In this document: in pieces, positions 46,801-56,691 of the stretch
How positions within the stretch are numbered: the stretch's first letter is position 1
How the letters are laid out: every line of letters starts with the position of its first letter
Translations under genes and position numbers: made by a program
Assembly: GCA_964017235.1 (NCBI GenBank)
Contig: OZ024939.1
Location: 43,812,241 to 43,876,240 of the forward strand
Length of the DNA stretch: 64,000 bases
Reading direction: 5' to 3'
DNA from: Sabellastarte sp. h YS-2021
Taxonomy: Eukaryota; Annelida; Polychaeta; Sabellida; Sabellidae
Notes under the pieces: generated by a model
Told to the model about the DNA's origin: nothing
Seen by the model: the letters and a program-made list of their open reading frames with translations, nothing else
Database searches by the model: none

Positions 46801-49800
46801 AGAACGTCCGAAAATAAGAACGTGACCCCCCCAAATGGCCTTAATAATTTTTACCAAAAATAAGAACATGGGGCAAAATGGGCCTGCTAATTTTTACCAA
46901 AAATAAGAACGTCAAAATACCGGTGACTTTTCGGTGACTGACTGTATAAGCACTTTTAAGTTTGGCTATCCTAGTAACATTACACATTTTAGACATTTTT
47001 GTGTAGCACAGGTCTAATTTAGACATAAAGCCTACCAAAAGTATAGGGTGGTGAGTCCTCTACCATACCAAGCCCCCTGCAAAATATGAAGAAAATGTGG
47101 ACTGTAGGTCGCTAACAAGCACTATTCCACATTTTAGACATTTTTGTCTACCACAGGCCTAATTTAGACATAAACCCTACCAAAAAGATAGGGTGGCGAG
47201 TCCTCTAGCATACCAAACCACCTGCCAAATATGAAGAAATCTGGAAAGAAATGTGGACTGTAGGTTGCTAACAAGCAATATTCCACATTTTAGACATTTT
47301 TGTGTACCACAGGCCTAATTTAGACATAAACCCTACCAAAAAAAATAGGGTAGCCAGTCCTGTACCATATCAAGCCACCTGCCAAATATGAAAGAAATCT
47401 GGAAAGAAATGTGGACTGTAGGTCGCTAACAAGCAATATTCCACATTTTAGACATTTTTGTCTACCACAGGCCTAATTTAGACATAAACCCTACCACAAA
47501 AACAGGCGGCCAGTCCTGTACCATATCAAGCCACCTGCCAAATATGAAAGAAATCTGGAAAGAAATGTGGACTGTGGGTCGCTAACAAGAAATCTCTGCG
47601 GACACGGACAACGATGATGATGAATCCATACTATCCCCGCTTTGCGTCGGGGATACAATTATAGAAAGAAATCTGGAAAGAAATGTGGATTGTAGGTCGC
47701 TAACAAGCAATATTCCACATTTTAGACATTTTTGTCTACCACAGGCCTAATTTAGACATAAACCCTACCACAAAAACAGGCGGCCAGTCCTGTACCATAT
47801 CAAGCCACCTGCCAAATATGAAAGAAATCTGGAAAGAAATGTGGACTGTGGGTCGCTAACAAGAAATCTCTGCGGACACGGACAACGATGATGATGAATC
47901 CATACTATCCCCGCTTTGCGTCGGGGATACAATTATAGAAAGAAATCTGGAAAGAAATGTGGACTGTAGGTCGCTAACAAGCAATATTCCACATTTTAGA
48001 CATTTTTGTCTACCACAGGCCTAATTTAGACATAAACCCTACCACAAAAACAGGCGGCCAGTCCTGTACCATATCAAGCCACCTGCCAAATATGAAAGAA
48101 ATCTGGAAAGAAATGTGGACTGTGGGTCGCTAACAAGAAATCTCTGCGGACACGGACAACAATGATGATGAATCCATACTATCCCCGCTTTGCGTCGGGG
48201 ATACAATTATAGAATTAATCGGATGAGTAAATAAAAAAATCCACCGTAAAGGCAATGCACCAAAACCTCTAGGGCCAATAATAAGTGAGTTATAAGCACT
48301 TTTAAGTTTGGCTGTCCTCATTTGACCTTGAACGAGGGACCCAAGGTCAAATCCGACCACACCAGAAGATTCCCAGCCCATGATTTTCTATATGTTGGTT
48401 TACCATCCCAAACCTCTAGGACCAATAATAAGCGAGTTATAGGCACTTTTACCTTTGGCTATCCTCGTTTGACCTTGAAGGAGGGGCCCAAGGTCAAATC
48501 CGACCACACCAGAAGATTCCCAGCCCATGATTTCCTATATACTGGTTTACCATCCCAAACCTCTAGGACCAATAAAAAGCGAGTTATAAGCACTTTTAAG
48601 TTTGGCTGTCCTCGTTTGACCTTGAATGAGGGGCCCAAGGTCAAATGCGACCATGCCAGAAGATTCCCAGCCCATGATTTCCTATATGTTGGTTTACCAT
48701 CCCAAACCTCTAGGACCAATAATAAGCAAGTTATAAGCACTTTTAAGTTTGCCTGTCCTCACTTGACCTTGAAGGAGGGGCCCAAGGTCAAATCCGACCA
48801 CGCCAGAAGATTCCCCGCCCATGATTTCCTCTAGGTTGGTTTACCATCCCAAACCACTAGGATCAATAATAAGCGAGTTATAAGCACTTTTAAGTTTGGC
48901 TATCCTCGTTTGACCTCGAAGGACGGGCCCAAGGTCAAATCCAACCACACCAGAAGATTCCCAGCACATGATTTCCTATATGTTGGTTTACCATCCCAAA
49001 CCTCTAGGACCAATAATAAGTGAGTTATAAGCACTTTTAAGTTTGGCTGTCCTCATTTGACCTTGATCGAGGGGCCCAAGGTCAAATCCGACCACACTAG
49101 AAGATTCCCAGCCCATGATTTCCTATAGGTTGGTTTACCATCCCAAACCTCTAGGACCAATAATAAGCGAGTTATAAGGACTTTTACCTTTGGCTATCCT
49201 CATTTGACCTTGAAGGAGGGCCCCAAGGTCAAATCCGACCACACCAGAAGATTCCCAGCCCATGATTGTCTATATGCTGGTTTACCATCCCAAACCTCTA
49301 GTACCAATAATAAGCGAGTTATAAGCACTTTTAAGTTTGGCTGTCCTCGTTTGACCTTGAATGAGGGGCCCAAGGTCAAATCCGACCACGCCAGAAGATT
49401 CCCAGCCCATGATTTCCTATATGTTGGTTTACCATCCCAAACCTCTAGGACCGATAATAAGCAAAGTTATAAGCACTTTTAAGTTTGGCTGTCCTCATTT
49501 CACCTTGAAGGAGAGGCCCAAGGTCAAATCTGACCACACCAGAAGATTCCCAGCCCATGATTTCTTATATGTTGGTTTACCATCCCAAACCTCTAGGATC
49601 GATAATAAGCGAGTTAGAAGCACTTTTAAGTTTGGCTATCCTCGTTTGACCTTGAAGGAGGGGTCCAAGGTCAAATCTGACCACATCAGAAGATTCGCAG
49701 CACATGATTTCCTATAGGTTGGCTTCACATTGCAAACCTCTAGGACCAATAATAAGGGAGATATAGGCACTTTTAAAGTCCACTATGTGGGTTACTTCGG

Positions 49801-52800
49801 CACTCCGTGGATGACCTTGAATTAGGAGCTTCAAGGTCAAATGTGTGCAAGGTTGTAGAGGACATGTATATGTGTCATACATATCACCTATGAAGAGATT
49901 CAACCTTCTACCTATGAGGAGCAGCCAGTACAAAAATGTAGATTATTTTCAAAGAAATGCCCGTGGCGGCCATCTTGTTTTTTAGAATGAGGCTATTTTC
50001 CTTCCCAGGAAGCTTACCCCCCAATGAAGATATCCTGCAAATTTGGTGAACCTAGCTGCTGTTGTTTTCCTCTTAGAGTGTTAACGCCGAAAATCTCTCT
50101 ACGTGCGGCGGCGTAGCGAACGTTAAACCAAAGTATCCACCGGATGCTTCCGGTGGATACAATTAATAACTGCAGAACAAAATCTATGCGAGTGTGTCTA
50201 CAAAAGACAGAATGGATTTGCCTAACTGTTTCTGAAATGTCTAGTCTATGTCATTTGCTAGCACTGTAGTTTTTCAATTAACAAGCATGTTTTTTGCAGA
50301 AGACAACATAAAAGTCAAGAGCAATCATGTCAGTGATGAAACCACCTCATCAACCACATCCCCCCCACAAAGTGCTACTACTAATTCTGGTAAATACAAA
50401 ATCCTTGGCTCAGTTCTCAATCACTGAATTTAGTGCTCTATTTGTGGTAAGCAATGACAACCTTACATCACCTATTTACATTTAAATTTCAATAGTACTG
50501 GATCAGTGAAACTGTATTTTCTCAACAAAGAAATTTCAAGTATTTTCTATTTTGCCAACATATATTTGAGAACATTAAATTGAGACTAATTTAATCTGAA
50601 TCTGAGTAAATTCCCTTAAAAGACTAACACAACTTCTTTTGAGTCAGAGTATATGCGTGCCTGACCATTCACATAAAGAATATAGGAACATATAGGAAGA
50701 ACATTAAGAAATAGTCTAAAAACACACCAGTGTCTAGACACTTCTTAACTGGTGGGCATTCACACAAACACTCCAGGTCCTCAGTATTAAAGTAGTGCAA
50801 AAAGAGTTCGATAATCCCAGCAGAGCCAGGCTGAAATAATCTGTGTTAAGCTGAACTTCCAGACTGTTGCTACAAATAGCAAAAATTTATTTTTTCAAGT
50901 TACGAAATTAATATGTTCACAAGATACAATTTTTTTTCAAGGATTATAATGTACAACTATGTAAATCCTGTTTCAGGTGAAGTGCTTGCTATTGCACTGT
51001 TTGTGGTTGCAGTGGTTGTTGTTATTGCTGGGGGTGGTCTCATGTTGTTCCTCATATTTAGATGGATAAATGGTAGGTTGGTGTCTCACTTGTTGGGTGT
51101 TAGAAATGTAACAAGCATTCAGTGAGGCAGACTATTATTGGTCATGTATCTGCTGTGTCCAGTGAAGAGGGTGGTATACAGTGTTATGCCATACTCAAAA
51201 AAAATTTGTGCTACAATCCATTCATTCAAGTCAACCTATAATCTACCCAAGAAATCAAGTAAAAGAGACAAAAATAAGAAATCTAAGTAATCCGTATGCT
51301 GTTTTCCCTTATTTTACATTGATATTATTTCATGACAATGCCACAACACATAGTGGTAGGAATTCAGAAAATAAAAAAAGTTTTCATAGGCATTACTTCC
51401 AGGGTCTACAGTACCCACAGCACCCAAATGTTTTCCAAAATTACTGTATCTCTAACGGCTTTTAAGATAATTTGCACTTTTCCTTTGACTCAGAAGAAAT
51501 ACCTCAAATTTAATATTTAGGTCTTCTAGTAGAAGGCCAAGACCAGAAAGCATGTGTTTGGATACAGGGAACATGTATATGTATAACATATATCAGCCAC
51601 GGGATGATACGTCCTTCTGTCTGTTCATACTAGGTCAAAGAGCTATCCCAAATTTAGTCTTTAGCATGTTGACCTTGCACTACCTAAACAAAGTTTTAAA
51701 GATATAAGACCTTTTTGGTACATTATGACCCCACTTTGCCGTGAAGCAGGGGTCATAAGTCAAATTCAACACTCATTCAATTCTCAGACCATGACATTCT
51801 ATAAGTTGTTTTCACATTGCAAACATCTAGGAGCAATAAGGTAGATATTTGACTTTTTAATAGGATAATCCTATTTGACATTAAACATTATTGTGAAACA
51901 GTCACCATTTGTTTTTGAAACTAGGCCAAGTAACGATCAGGTTAGCTTTCTTTTGATATAAATTAGTGATCTCAACGGGTATCCGGATATCCGGGTACCC
52001 GAACTTTGAATATCTACCCGAATCCGAAATCACATACCCGAGTACCCTCATTTAAGCTTAAGTGCTTCCAATATCGCCCATGGTGGCCGACCGAGTCCCG
52101 ATATGTCCCAACTATCTACATAAAGTCACTTCAAAAGGAAGTTAATTTGTACAATAATATTGTTTTCTCACCTTTTACACCATTTATAGTGTCATTTATC
52201 TTTTATTTTGGTTGTTTATACATTGCTAAATGCAGGAACGCTTTGAAATTCGTCAGCATGTTAAAACAATTATCTAATTCCGACAACATAAATTGCTGTA
52301 TACTGTCCACAAAGTGACATGTTCTACTTCAATAAATAAAACTTCAGTGTTTTCACACAGTATTTTATAACTTTTATTCAGTAAAATTAACTTATTGATC
52401 TTAGAAAAAAATAAAAGTTGCGATTCCGAAACTACATTCGAGCTTTGTTTAATGTTTGACTTTTTGGTCATGTGACTCCATTTTATGGCATAAACAACCG
52501 TGTTTTGAATCTACAAAAGTCTTTTATGAATATTTCTTCCGTCTCCTGGTGTTTTGAATGCAACAACGAGGGAAGCAAAAAACAATATTATCCTAATATA
52601 CATGATTATTTTGTCATTTATTAAATAAAAAGCTTGGCAGATAAGGAATAAAGCAAATGGGTTGGATCCCGTGCTTTATGTGAGTTTAAGGTTTGTAAAT
52701 GTGGAGATTTATGTTCTAATACCTATTATCGCCCATCGGAACGAGTACCCGGGTACCCGCCCGTTAAATTCCTACCCACCCGGTCCCACATAACTGGAAA

Positions 52801-55800
52801 TATTGAGAACACTAATATAAATTTGATAATGCTAGCTGCAATATTTCAAGATTTTCACAATCTTAATAATATTTTTACACAGCTGACTATAGTGGCTATT
52901 TTGTTTTGTTTTCCAAAATGAGGCGAAAATTTTTTCTCAGTAAAAATATTTGCTTTCCAGGACTTCCCATTGGCTGTTTTTACATTCTGAAGCCATAGGT
53001 GGAATAATAAGGGAGAGACAAAAATTTTGGGGTATGCTAAACCCATTTGAACTTGAAGTAGGAGTCAAAGGTCCAATTCAACACTGGAAAAGATTCTCAG
53101 GCCATAACTTTCTGCAAGTTGTTTTCACATTCCAAACCCCTAGGTGCAATGCCAAATGAGATATTACGTTCTTTAAATAGGATAACCCCATTTGACATAA
53201 AACATGTGATATAGTGGCCATTTTGTTTTGAAACTAGGTTAAAATCTTTCTTAGCCATGAGACCAAAATTTTGCACAGAAATGTTTTCACAGCCATAAAA
53301 ATTCCCTGCAAATTTGTTAAAAATATTTTTATGAATGAGATATATAAAGATTTACGTAGAAACGTGATGAGCGGGCAGACAGACGCACACACGCTGTTCA
53401 TCTCAGTTATACCATTCCTAAATTTTTAAAATTTTTACTGTTGAATAATTATGGTCATGAGAAGAAAATAAATTAGAAAAATACCAACTTGATATTTACA
53501 GTTGAATCCCATGATGTTCTAGGGACTTCAGCAACATAAGGTACCAACCTTTGTCCAAATAAAACCACTGATAAAATATTTCACTAGGTCTACCTGAGAA
53601 AATAGCCATGATGGAGAAAGGAAATGGGAAAAAGACTGAGAATGTCTACATGAATAAAGGATTCAAAGGTAAGTCTTACAAAAACAAAATATTGTTAAAG
53701 TAACAACTTCTATATCATCTACTGATTACTTTTTTCAAGATTTTTTATTTTTTGAAGGATATTATATGTTGTATAAGTTTTGTTTGGCAAATCAGTATTT
53801 TCAACTGTTCTAATGGAGAGGAACCATATTTCTGTCACAGTTTTGCTAAAAAGAAAGTGGCCTGATGCAAGATCTATCCATTGGAAAAGGACAAAATGGC
53901 ATTTTTCAAGACGGCAAAAAAAAATTTTAAAAATTTTTAATTATTCACGGGAATTAATAGTAGAACTTCTTATCCAGTAGGACCAACATTTACCCGGAAT
54001 TACTTTATCTCTTACGGTTTTCAAGTTCAATGACATTTTCCATTTCCGTCAAAATTCAAGATGGCAGCTGAAATTTGGAAAAGTTTTATTATTTCAGAGA
54101 TTCTAGTAGTCCTTAGTAGCCAGGGCTCCAAAAACTGCCCAAAATTACTCTATCTGTTATGCTTTTCAAGATAAACAACATTTTCCATTTCCGCTAAAAT
54201 TCAAATGCAAGCTAAAACTCGGAAAATTCTAAATTTTTCTGAGGTGATTTCCTATAGGTTGTTTTCACATTGGAAACCTCAAGGACCAATAAGTGAGGTA
54301 TACACACATTTAAGTTTGGCTAGGGGCCAGGGGATTCTCAGCTCATAATTTCCTACTGGTTGGATTCAAACTGCAAACCTCTAGGACCAGTAACAGGAAA
54401 TTTATAAGCACTTATAAATATGGCTATCCTCGTTTGACCTTGAAGGAGGGGGCCCAAGGTCAAATCTGAACACATCAGAAGATTCCTTGCCCATGATTTC
54501 CTTTAGGTTTTACATTATAAACCTCTAGGACAAATAAGTGAGTTATAACCACTTTGAAATTTTGCTATCCTCATATGACCTTGAAGGAGGGGCCCAAGGT
54601 TAAATCTAACCACATCAGATTTCCAGCCCATAATTTCCTATAGGTTGGGTTGACATACTAAACATCTAGGACCAAAAATAAGTGAAATATAAGCACTTTA
54701 ATTCTACGCTACATAAGGTACCTGGGCAGTGGTTAACCTTGAATGAAGAGCTTTGGTGGCATAGTAAACACTAAACAAAGGATAACTGAGATATTCATGA
54801 TTTCTTTGGAAATTTAAATCAATTGTGCTTACTGCCTGGGGAAATAGTTTTCAACAACATGAGATACAGAAGTAGTAAAAAAGTAAAGATCAGGATACTT
54901 TCAGAGCAGTGTCTGTTACATAAAGCTCCAAATAATGTCTAAGTAAAAAAAAACATCTAAGAGAAAGAAAATATATGTAAAGATAAAGCATTATAACAAG
55001 ACAATTCAATAGCAAGATGACAGCATTAATCAGTTGGCTAAAAATTATGAAGCTGCAAAATTTATTAATTGGAGAATAGCTGTCAATGGAAATAGCAAAA
55101 ATATGTAAAAGTGCATGTGACAATCAGTTGTAGCAATCCATATATCTTTGTAAATATGGCAAGTAAGCATATTTTGGCCAAGCCAAAGTTAAAGATCACA
55201 CCATGATGCACATCTACACCCCCTAACTAATGTCCCTACCAATATCAACTTCCAACACCTTGTGGTTTCTGAGATATAGCCCAGACAAGATTTTATAGGT
55301 CAAGGTCACTACAGCAAGGTCAAAGGTCAAATCATGACGTTGCACACCTACACCCCCTAACCAATGTTCCTACCAATTAACAACTTCTTACGCCTTAGTT
55401 TCTGAGATATAGCCCGGACAAGATTTAATAGGCCACGGTCACTACGGCAAGGTCAAAGGTCAAATCAAGGTCACACCATGACATTGCACACCTACACCTC
55501 TTAACCAATGTGCCTACCAAGTATCAACTTCCTACATTTTGCGGTTCCGTGATATAGCCCAGACAAGATTTTATAGGTCGTCACTACAGAAAGGCCAAAG
55601 ATCAACTCAAGGTCACATCATGACGTTGCACACCTACATTTCCTACCCAATGTGCCTACCAAGTATCAACTTCTTACATTTTATGGTTCCGTGATATACC
55701 CCAGACACGATTTTATAGGTCAAGGTCACTCTAGCAAGGTTAAAGGTCAAATCAAGGTCATACCCTGACTTAGCACACCGACATCCCCTAACCAATGTCT

Positions 55801-56300
55801 GTACTAAGCATCAACTTCCTACACTATTGTTTCCAAGATATGGCTCCGACAAGATTTTCAAACTCAATGTCACTGCAGCAAGGTCAAAGGTCAAATCAAG
55901 GTCCCTACCAAGTATCAACTTCCTACACCTTACGGTTTCTGAGATACAGCCCAGACAAACTTTTTCCCGCTGCCTGCCCGCCCATCCACATATCCAGAAA
56001 CCAGGGGTGAAAACAATGCCCGAACAGCCCTTAAGGGCTGTGGGGTAACAATGATATGCTGCCTTGTGAATTTTATTCATGCATTCAGCCATTCAAAATA
56101 AATGAAACAAATTCTTTCCAATTAAGTTTTCAAAAGATTCTCAAATAGGTTGGATAAATTCTGTTATTCCATGAGAATAATTTCAGGGAAAAGTCACCAA
56201 TATCTGAAGTGTTTCAGGTGCTGGGGCAACATCGGCACAAACAAAGAAAAACAAGAAGTATGAGGCATATGATGAAGCATATGAAGATATCAAAAAGTAG
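40779..56300 (+). CDS. Type I membrane receptor: FN3, C-type lectin, sushi, TM, Tyr-rich tail (451 aa)
   Basis: Nine exons: 40779-40833, 40993-41313, 42273-42447, 43009-43283, 43780-43959, 50300-50389, 50977-51072, 53588-53668, 56218-56300. All have AG/GT borders and compatible phases, summing to 452 codons with stop. Domains: signal peptide 1-19; fibronectin III about 25-125; C-type lectin domain about 127-276 with an inserted CxxCxxC-x9-CxxCxxC block at 201-223; sushi/CCP about 277-336; Thr/Ser stalk 337-366; transmembrane helix about 368-393; cytoplasmic tail 394-451 with Y418, Y439, Y442 and Y446. It is likely a cell-surface receptor for glycan or protein ligands signalling through tyrosine phosphorylation, perhaps in immunity or adhesion; that role is inferred from the domains. 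Domain-border introns are all phase 1 and only the intron inside the lectin domain is phase 2, a sign of exon shuffling. Introns 2, 5, 7 and 8 are full of mobile elements. Confidence 0.92.
40993..41313 (+). CDS. Receptor exon 2: fibronectin type III domain
   Basis: Encodes residues 19-126 in one exon. It has the beta-sandwich pattern of FN3: EIIRIGEDYFRVYFYY, FELQYRNTSSDVWIV, YFSINGLKSSTEYVVRM and a final strand STLIVKTKPF. The L..STEYVVRM motif is the classic FN3 E-F turn. NTS (about residue 56) is a glycosylation sequon. Both ends are phase 1, so the domain is a movable module. Confidence 0.85.
41496..42062. mobile_element. Fold-back element F2 with internal ~21-bp repeats (intron 2)
   Basis: Left end GAGTATTAGGGCCAAGTAAA is inverted at the right end as TTTACTTGGCCCAAATACTC. 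The left half is built of units like GAGATATTAAGTCAATTTTT and AGTTATCTCAATTTC, and the right half of their reverse complements (CTCAAGAAATTGACTTAATA), so the whole 567 bp folds on itself. It encodes nothing. Confidence 0.88.
42273..42447 (+). CDS. Receptor exon 3: C-type lectin domain, first half
   Basis: Encodes residues 126-184: YYYFSEDGFSNHRKKGFSDA, then QQFCESLGGNLASILSSDE, NHFIKSNIYYS. The AQ.FC...GG.LASI.S.EN.FI pattern is the N-terminal half of the lectin fold. It leaves in phase 2, inside the domain. Confidence 0.92.
42448..43008. other. Receptor intron 3
   Basis: No recognisable repeat. A minus-strand frame at 42859-43221 is the shadow of exon 4. Confidence 0.5.
43009..43283 (+). 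CDS. Receptor exon 4: C-type lectin domain, second half, with Cys-rich insertion
   Basis: Encodes residues 184-276. It begins EYWIGLQFSGKDPEY, then the insertion CNSCRLC (201-207), nine residues, CNLCDTC (217-223), and resumes with EWSWTDSSPTTYQNWEEQQP, NDDARCAIF, KWYDAACDSEHYFVCAK. WIGL, WxWxD, NW and the C251, C265 and C273 cysteines are standard. The calcium/sugar triplet reads QPN, and the WND site reads WYD, so calcium-dependent sugar binding may be weakened or altered. The six-cysteine insertion is not part of the usual fold. Confidence 0.93.
43579..43635 (-). mobile_element. Possible SINE tail fragment
   Basis: The minus strand reads ATGACCTATGTAATGTGTTG and GTGACATTAAAACCC, similar to the 3' part of the SINE at 21712 (ATGACCTGTACAGTGTTG, CGACGTAAAACCCC). 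It is short and diverged. Confidence 0.45.
43780..43959 (+). CDS. Receptor exon 5: sushi (CCP) domain
   Basis: Encodes residues 276-336 as a single phase-1/phase-1 module. It has the four sushi cysteines: NCLSLEEPENGNV, QYSCQDGYRLVGEEYRYC and the final AWSGETPTC. The tryptophan and the P.NG, Y.C..GY.L.G and W.G..P.C positions match the complement-control-protein fold. Confidence 0.95.
45123..48438 (+). repeat. Tandem duplication of a 1658-bp block, nearly identical
   Basis: 45123-46780 and 46781-48438 match base for base wherever compared; one difference seen is GATGATGCATCC near 46513 versus GATGATGAATCC at the matching site. Each copy starts ACAATCAATCACCAAAAATA and ends in a B-type monomer, so unequal exchange between B monomers would explain it. 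Confidence 0.92.
45325..46560 (+). repeat. Satellite E (~145-158 bp) with a 274-bp higher-order unit
   Basis: Units carry CACATTTTAGACATTTTTGT, CCACAGGCCTAATTTAGACA and GTGGACTGTAGGTCGCTAAC. The last three are organised as 274-bp blocks (marker GAAATCTCTGCGGACACGG at 45931, 46205 and 46479). Each block ends in the hairpin TATCCCCGCTTTGCGTCGGGGATA followed by CAATT. The same array recurs at 46983-48218 in the second 1658-bp copy. Confidence 0.88.
50300..50389 (+). CDS. Receptor exon 6: Thr/Ser-rich stalk
   Basis: Encodes residues 336-366: EDNIKVKSNHVSDE, then TTSSTTSPPQSATTNSG. The Thr/Ser/Pro content suggests an O-glycosylated spacer holding the sushi domain off the membrane. Phase 1 at both ends; acceptor TTTTTTGCAG, donor CTG|GTAAAT. 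Confidence 0.85.
50390..50976. other. Receptor intron 6
   Basis: Short AT-rich intron with no recognisable repeat. Confidence 0.5.
50977..51072 (+). CDS. Receptor exon 7: transmembrane helix
   Basis: Encodes GEVLAIALFVVAVVVV, then IAGGGLMLFLIFRWIN: about 26 hydrophobic residues ending in Arg-Trp, as in a single-pass type I protein with its C-terminus inside the cell. Acceptor GTTTCAG, donor ATG|GTAGGT, phase 1 on both sides. Confidence 0.93.
51073..51955. other. Receptor intron 7, proximal part
   Basis: Mostly unrecognised. A diverged B monomer lies at about 51715-51860 (GACCCCACTTTGCCGTGAAG, TTCTATAAGTTGTTTTCACA, CATCTAGGAGCAATAA). Confidence 0.5.
51964..52814. mobile_element. Non-autonomous hAT-type DNA transposon with exact 8-bp target duplication
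   Basis: The ends are inverted: TAGTGATCTCAA at 51964 and TTGAGAACACTA ending at 52814. Both subterminal regions are rich in GGGTACCCG/TACCCGGG words (CGGGTACCCGAAC at left, GAGTACCCGGGTACCCGCCC at right). The element is bounded by ATATAAAT at 51956-51963 and 52815-52822. An 8-bp duplication and TAGTG ends fit the hAT superfamily. At 851 bp it has no intact transposase; a 103-codon frame at 52006-52317 has no transposase motif. It lies in receptor intron 7. Confidence 0.9.
52823..53587. other. Receptor intron 7, distal part
   Basis: Contains a diverged B-like monomer at about 53035-53200 (ACTTGAAGTAGGAGTCAAAG, CATTCCAAACCCCTAGG). Two segments with ATTTTGTTTTGAAACTAGG-like words echo 51905. 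No exon is seen. Confidence 0.5.
53588..53668 (+). CDS. Receptor exon 8: cytoplasmic tail, first part
   Basis: Encodes residues 398-425: GLPEKIAMMEKGNGKKTE, then NVYMNKGFKG. Y418 is followed by M-N, which fits the pYxN pattern recognised by Grb2-type SH2 domains if phosphorylated; this is inference. Acceptor TTTCACTAG, donor AAAG|GTAAGT. Confidence 0.88.
53990..54240 (+). repeat. Two diverged copies of a ~125-bp unit
   Basis: ATTACTTTATCTCTTACGGT and ATTACTCTATCTGTTATGCT each precede TTTTCAAG, ACATTTTCCATTTCCG and AAAATTCAA in the same order, about 140 bp apart. A further trace is at 51442. Confidence 0.6.
54241..54720 (-). repeat. Satellite B monomers (about 3, diverged) in receptor intron 8
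   Basis: Reverse-oriented B units with GATTTCCTATAGGTTG, AACCTCAAGGACCAATAA and TTTGACCTTGAAGGAGG words. They are more diverged than those in intron 5. Confidence 0.8.
54827..56048 (+). mobile_element. Element A copy 3 in receptor intron 8
   Basis: The left end is damaged (GCTTACTGCCTGGGGAAAT in place of TACCCCACAGCC), but the left unique region is present (TTTCAGAGCAGTGTCTGTTA). About six 145-bp units follow. The right end is intact: CTGCCTGCCCGCCCATCC, then the perfect palindrome ACAGCCCTTAAGGGCTGT (56024-56041) and GGGGTA. Same orientation as copies 1 and 2. The frames at 55795-56092 are repeat-derived. Confidence 0.85.
56218..56300 (+). CDS. Receptor exon 9: cytoplasmic C-terminus with Tyr cluster
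   Basis: Encodes residues 425-451 and the TAG stop (56298-56300): GAGATSAQTKKNKKYEAYDE, then AYEDIKK. Three tyrosines lie within eight residues, and the last (Y446) is in YEDI, a YxxI form as in ITAM-type half motifs, preceded by acidic residues. Acceptor GTGTTTCAG. Confidence 0.88.
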
Positions 56301-56690
56301 TTGGAAATGCTTCAGGTGTAAATAGATGGCAGAAGTTCCTGATGGACAGCAGAACCAAAGTTTACTGTATAAAATGTACACAAAAACCATGGACAAGTGT
56401 TCTGTAAATAGACAAGAGGAGAGTGCCCGTGAACGGGCACTGTGTCAGCTGACTGAATGTTTTTGATTTGTGATGGTGATAATGAGAGGAAAGCATAATT
56501 ATCAGGGAAAGGGCTGTACAGAAATACAGTAAATGGTAACTGAACAGCATGTTCGAAAGATATTCCGAAGCTGACAGAAAAAAAGGACAAAAAAGTTGTG
56601 CCCTGCAAATGGTATTATGAAATAAAGTAACAAGGTAATTGTTTAAGTGTAAAAAGTAGGTTAAAATATTTAAAGAAATACTATAAATGC
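56301..56690 (+). other. Receptor 3' untranslated region (inferred)
   Basis: Follows the stop codon; a canonical AATAAA at 56621-56626 is the likely polyadenylation signal. A GTGCCCGTGAACGGGCAC palindrome at 56425-56442 would form a perfect hairpin in the transcript. Confidence 0.55.
56621..56626 (+). terminator. Candidate polyadenylation signal of the receptor gene
   Basis: AATAAA, 321 bases past the stop codon and before the satellite block begins. Confidence 0.55.
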
Positions 56691-56691
56691 A

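Larger units (their letters stand above)
44295..50164 (+). mobile_element. 5.9-kb element B filling receptor intron 5
   Basis: Left end: hairpin GCATCTGTGGCCAGATGC (44308-44325) plus GTATCCACC, duplicated once 144 bp later (44452-44469). Right end: AGTGTTAACGCC, GCGGCGTAGCG and a hairpin GTATCCACCGGA-TGCT-TCCGGTGGATAC (50133-50160) followed by AATT. Between are reverse-oriented 147-bp B units (44560-45120, 48260-49790), a block of different repeats (45123-48438), and a segment with GCGGCCATCTTGTT near 49970. It occupies nearly the whole 6.3-kb intron. Long open frames in it are repeat artefacts. Confidence 0.8.
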
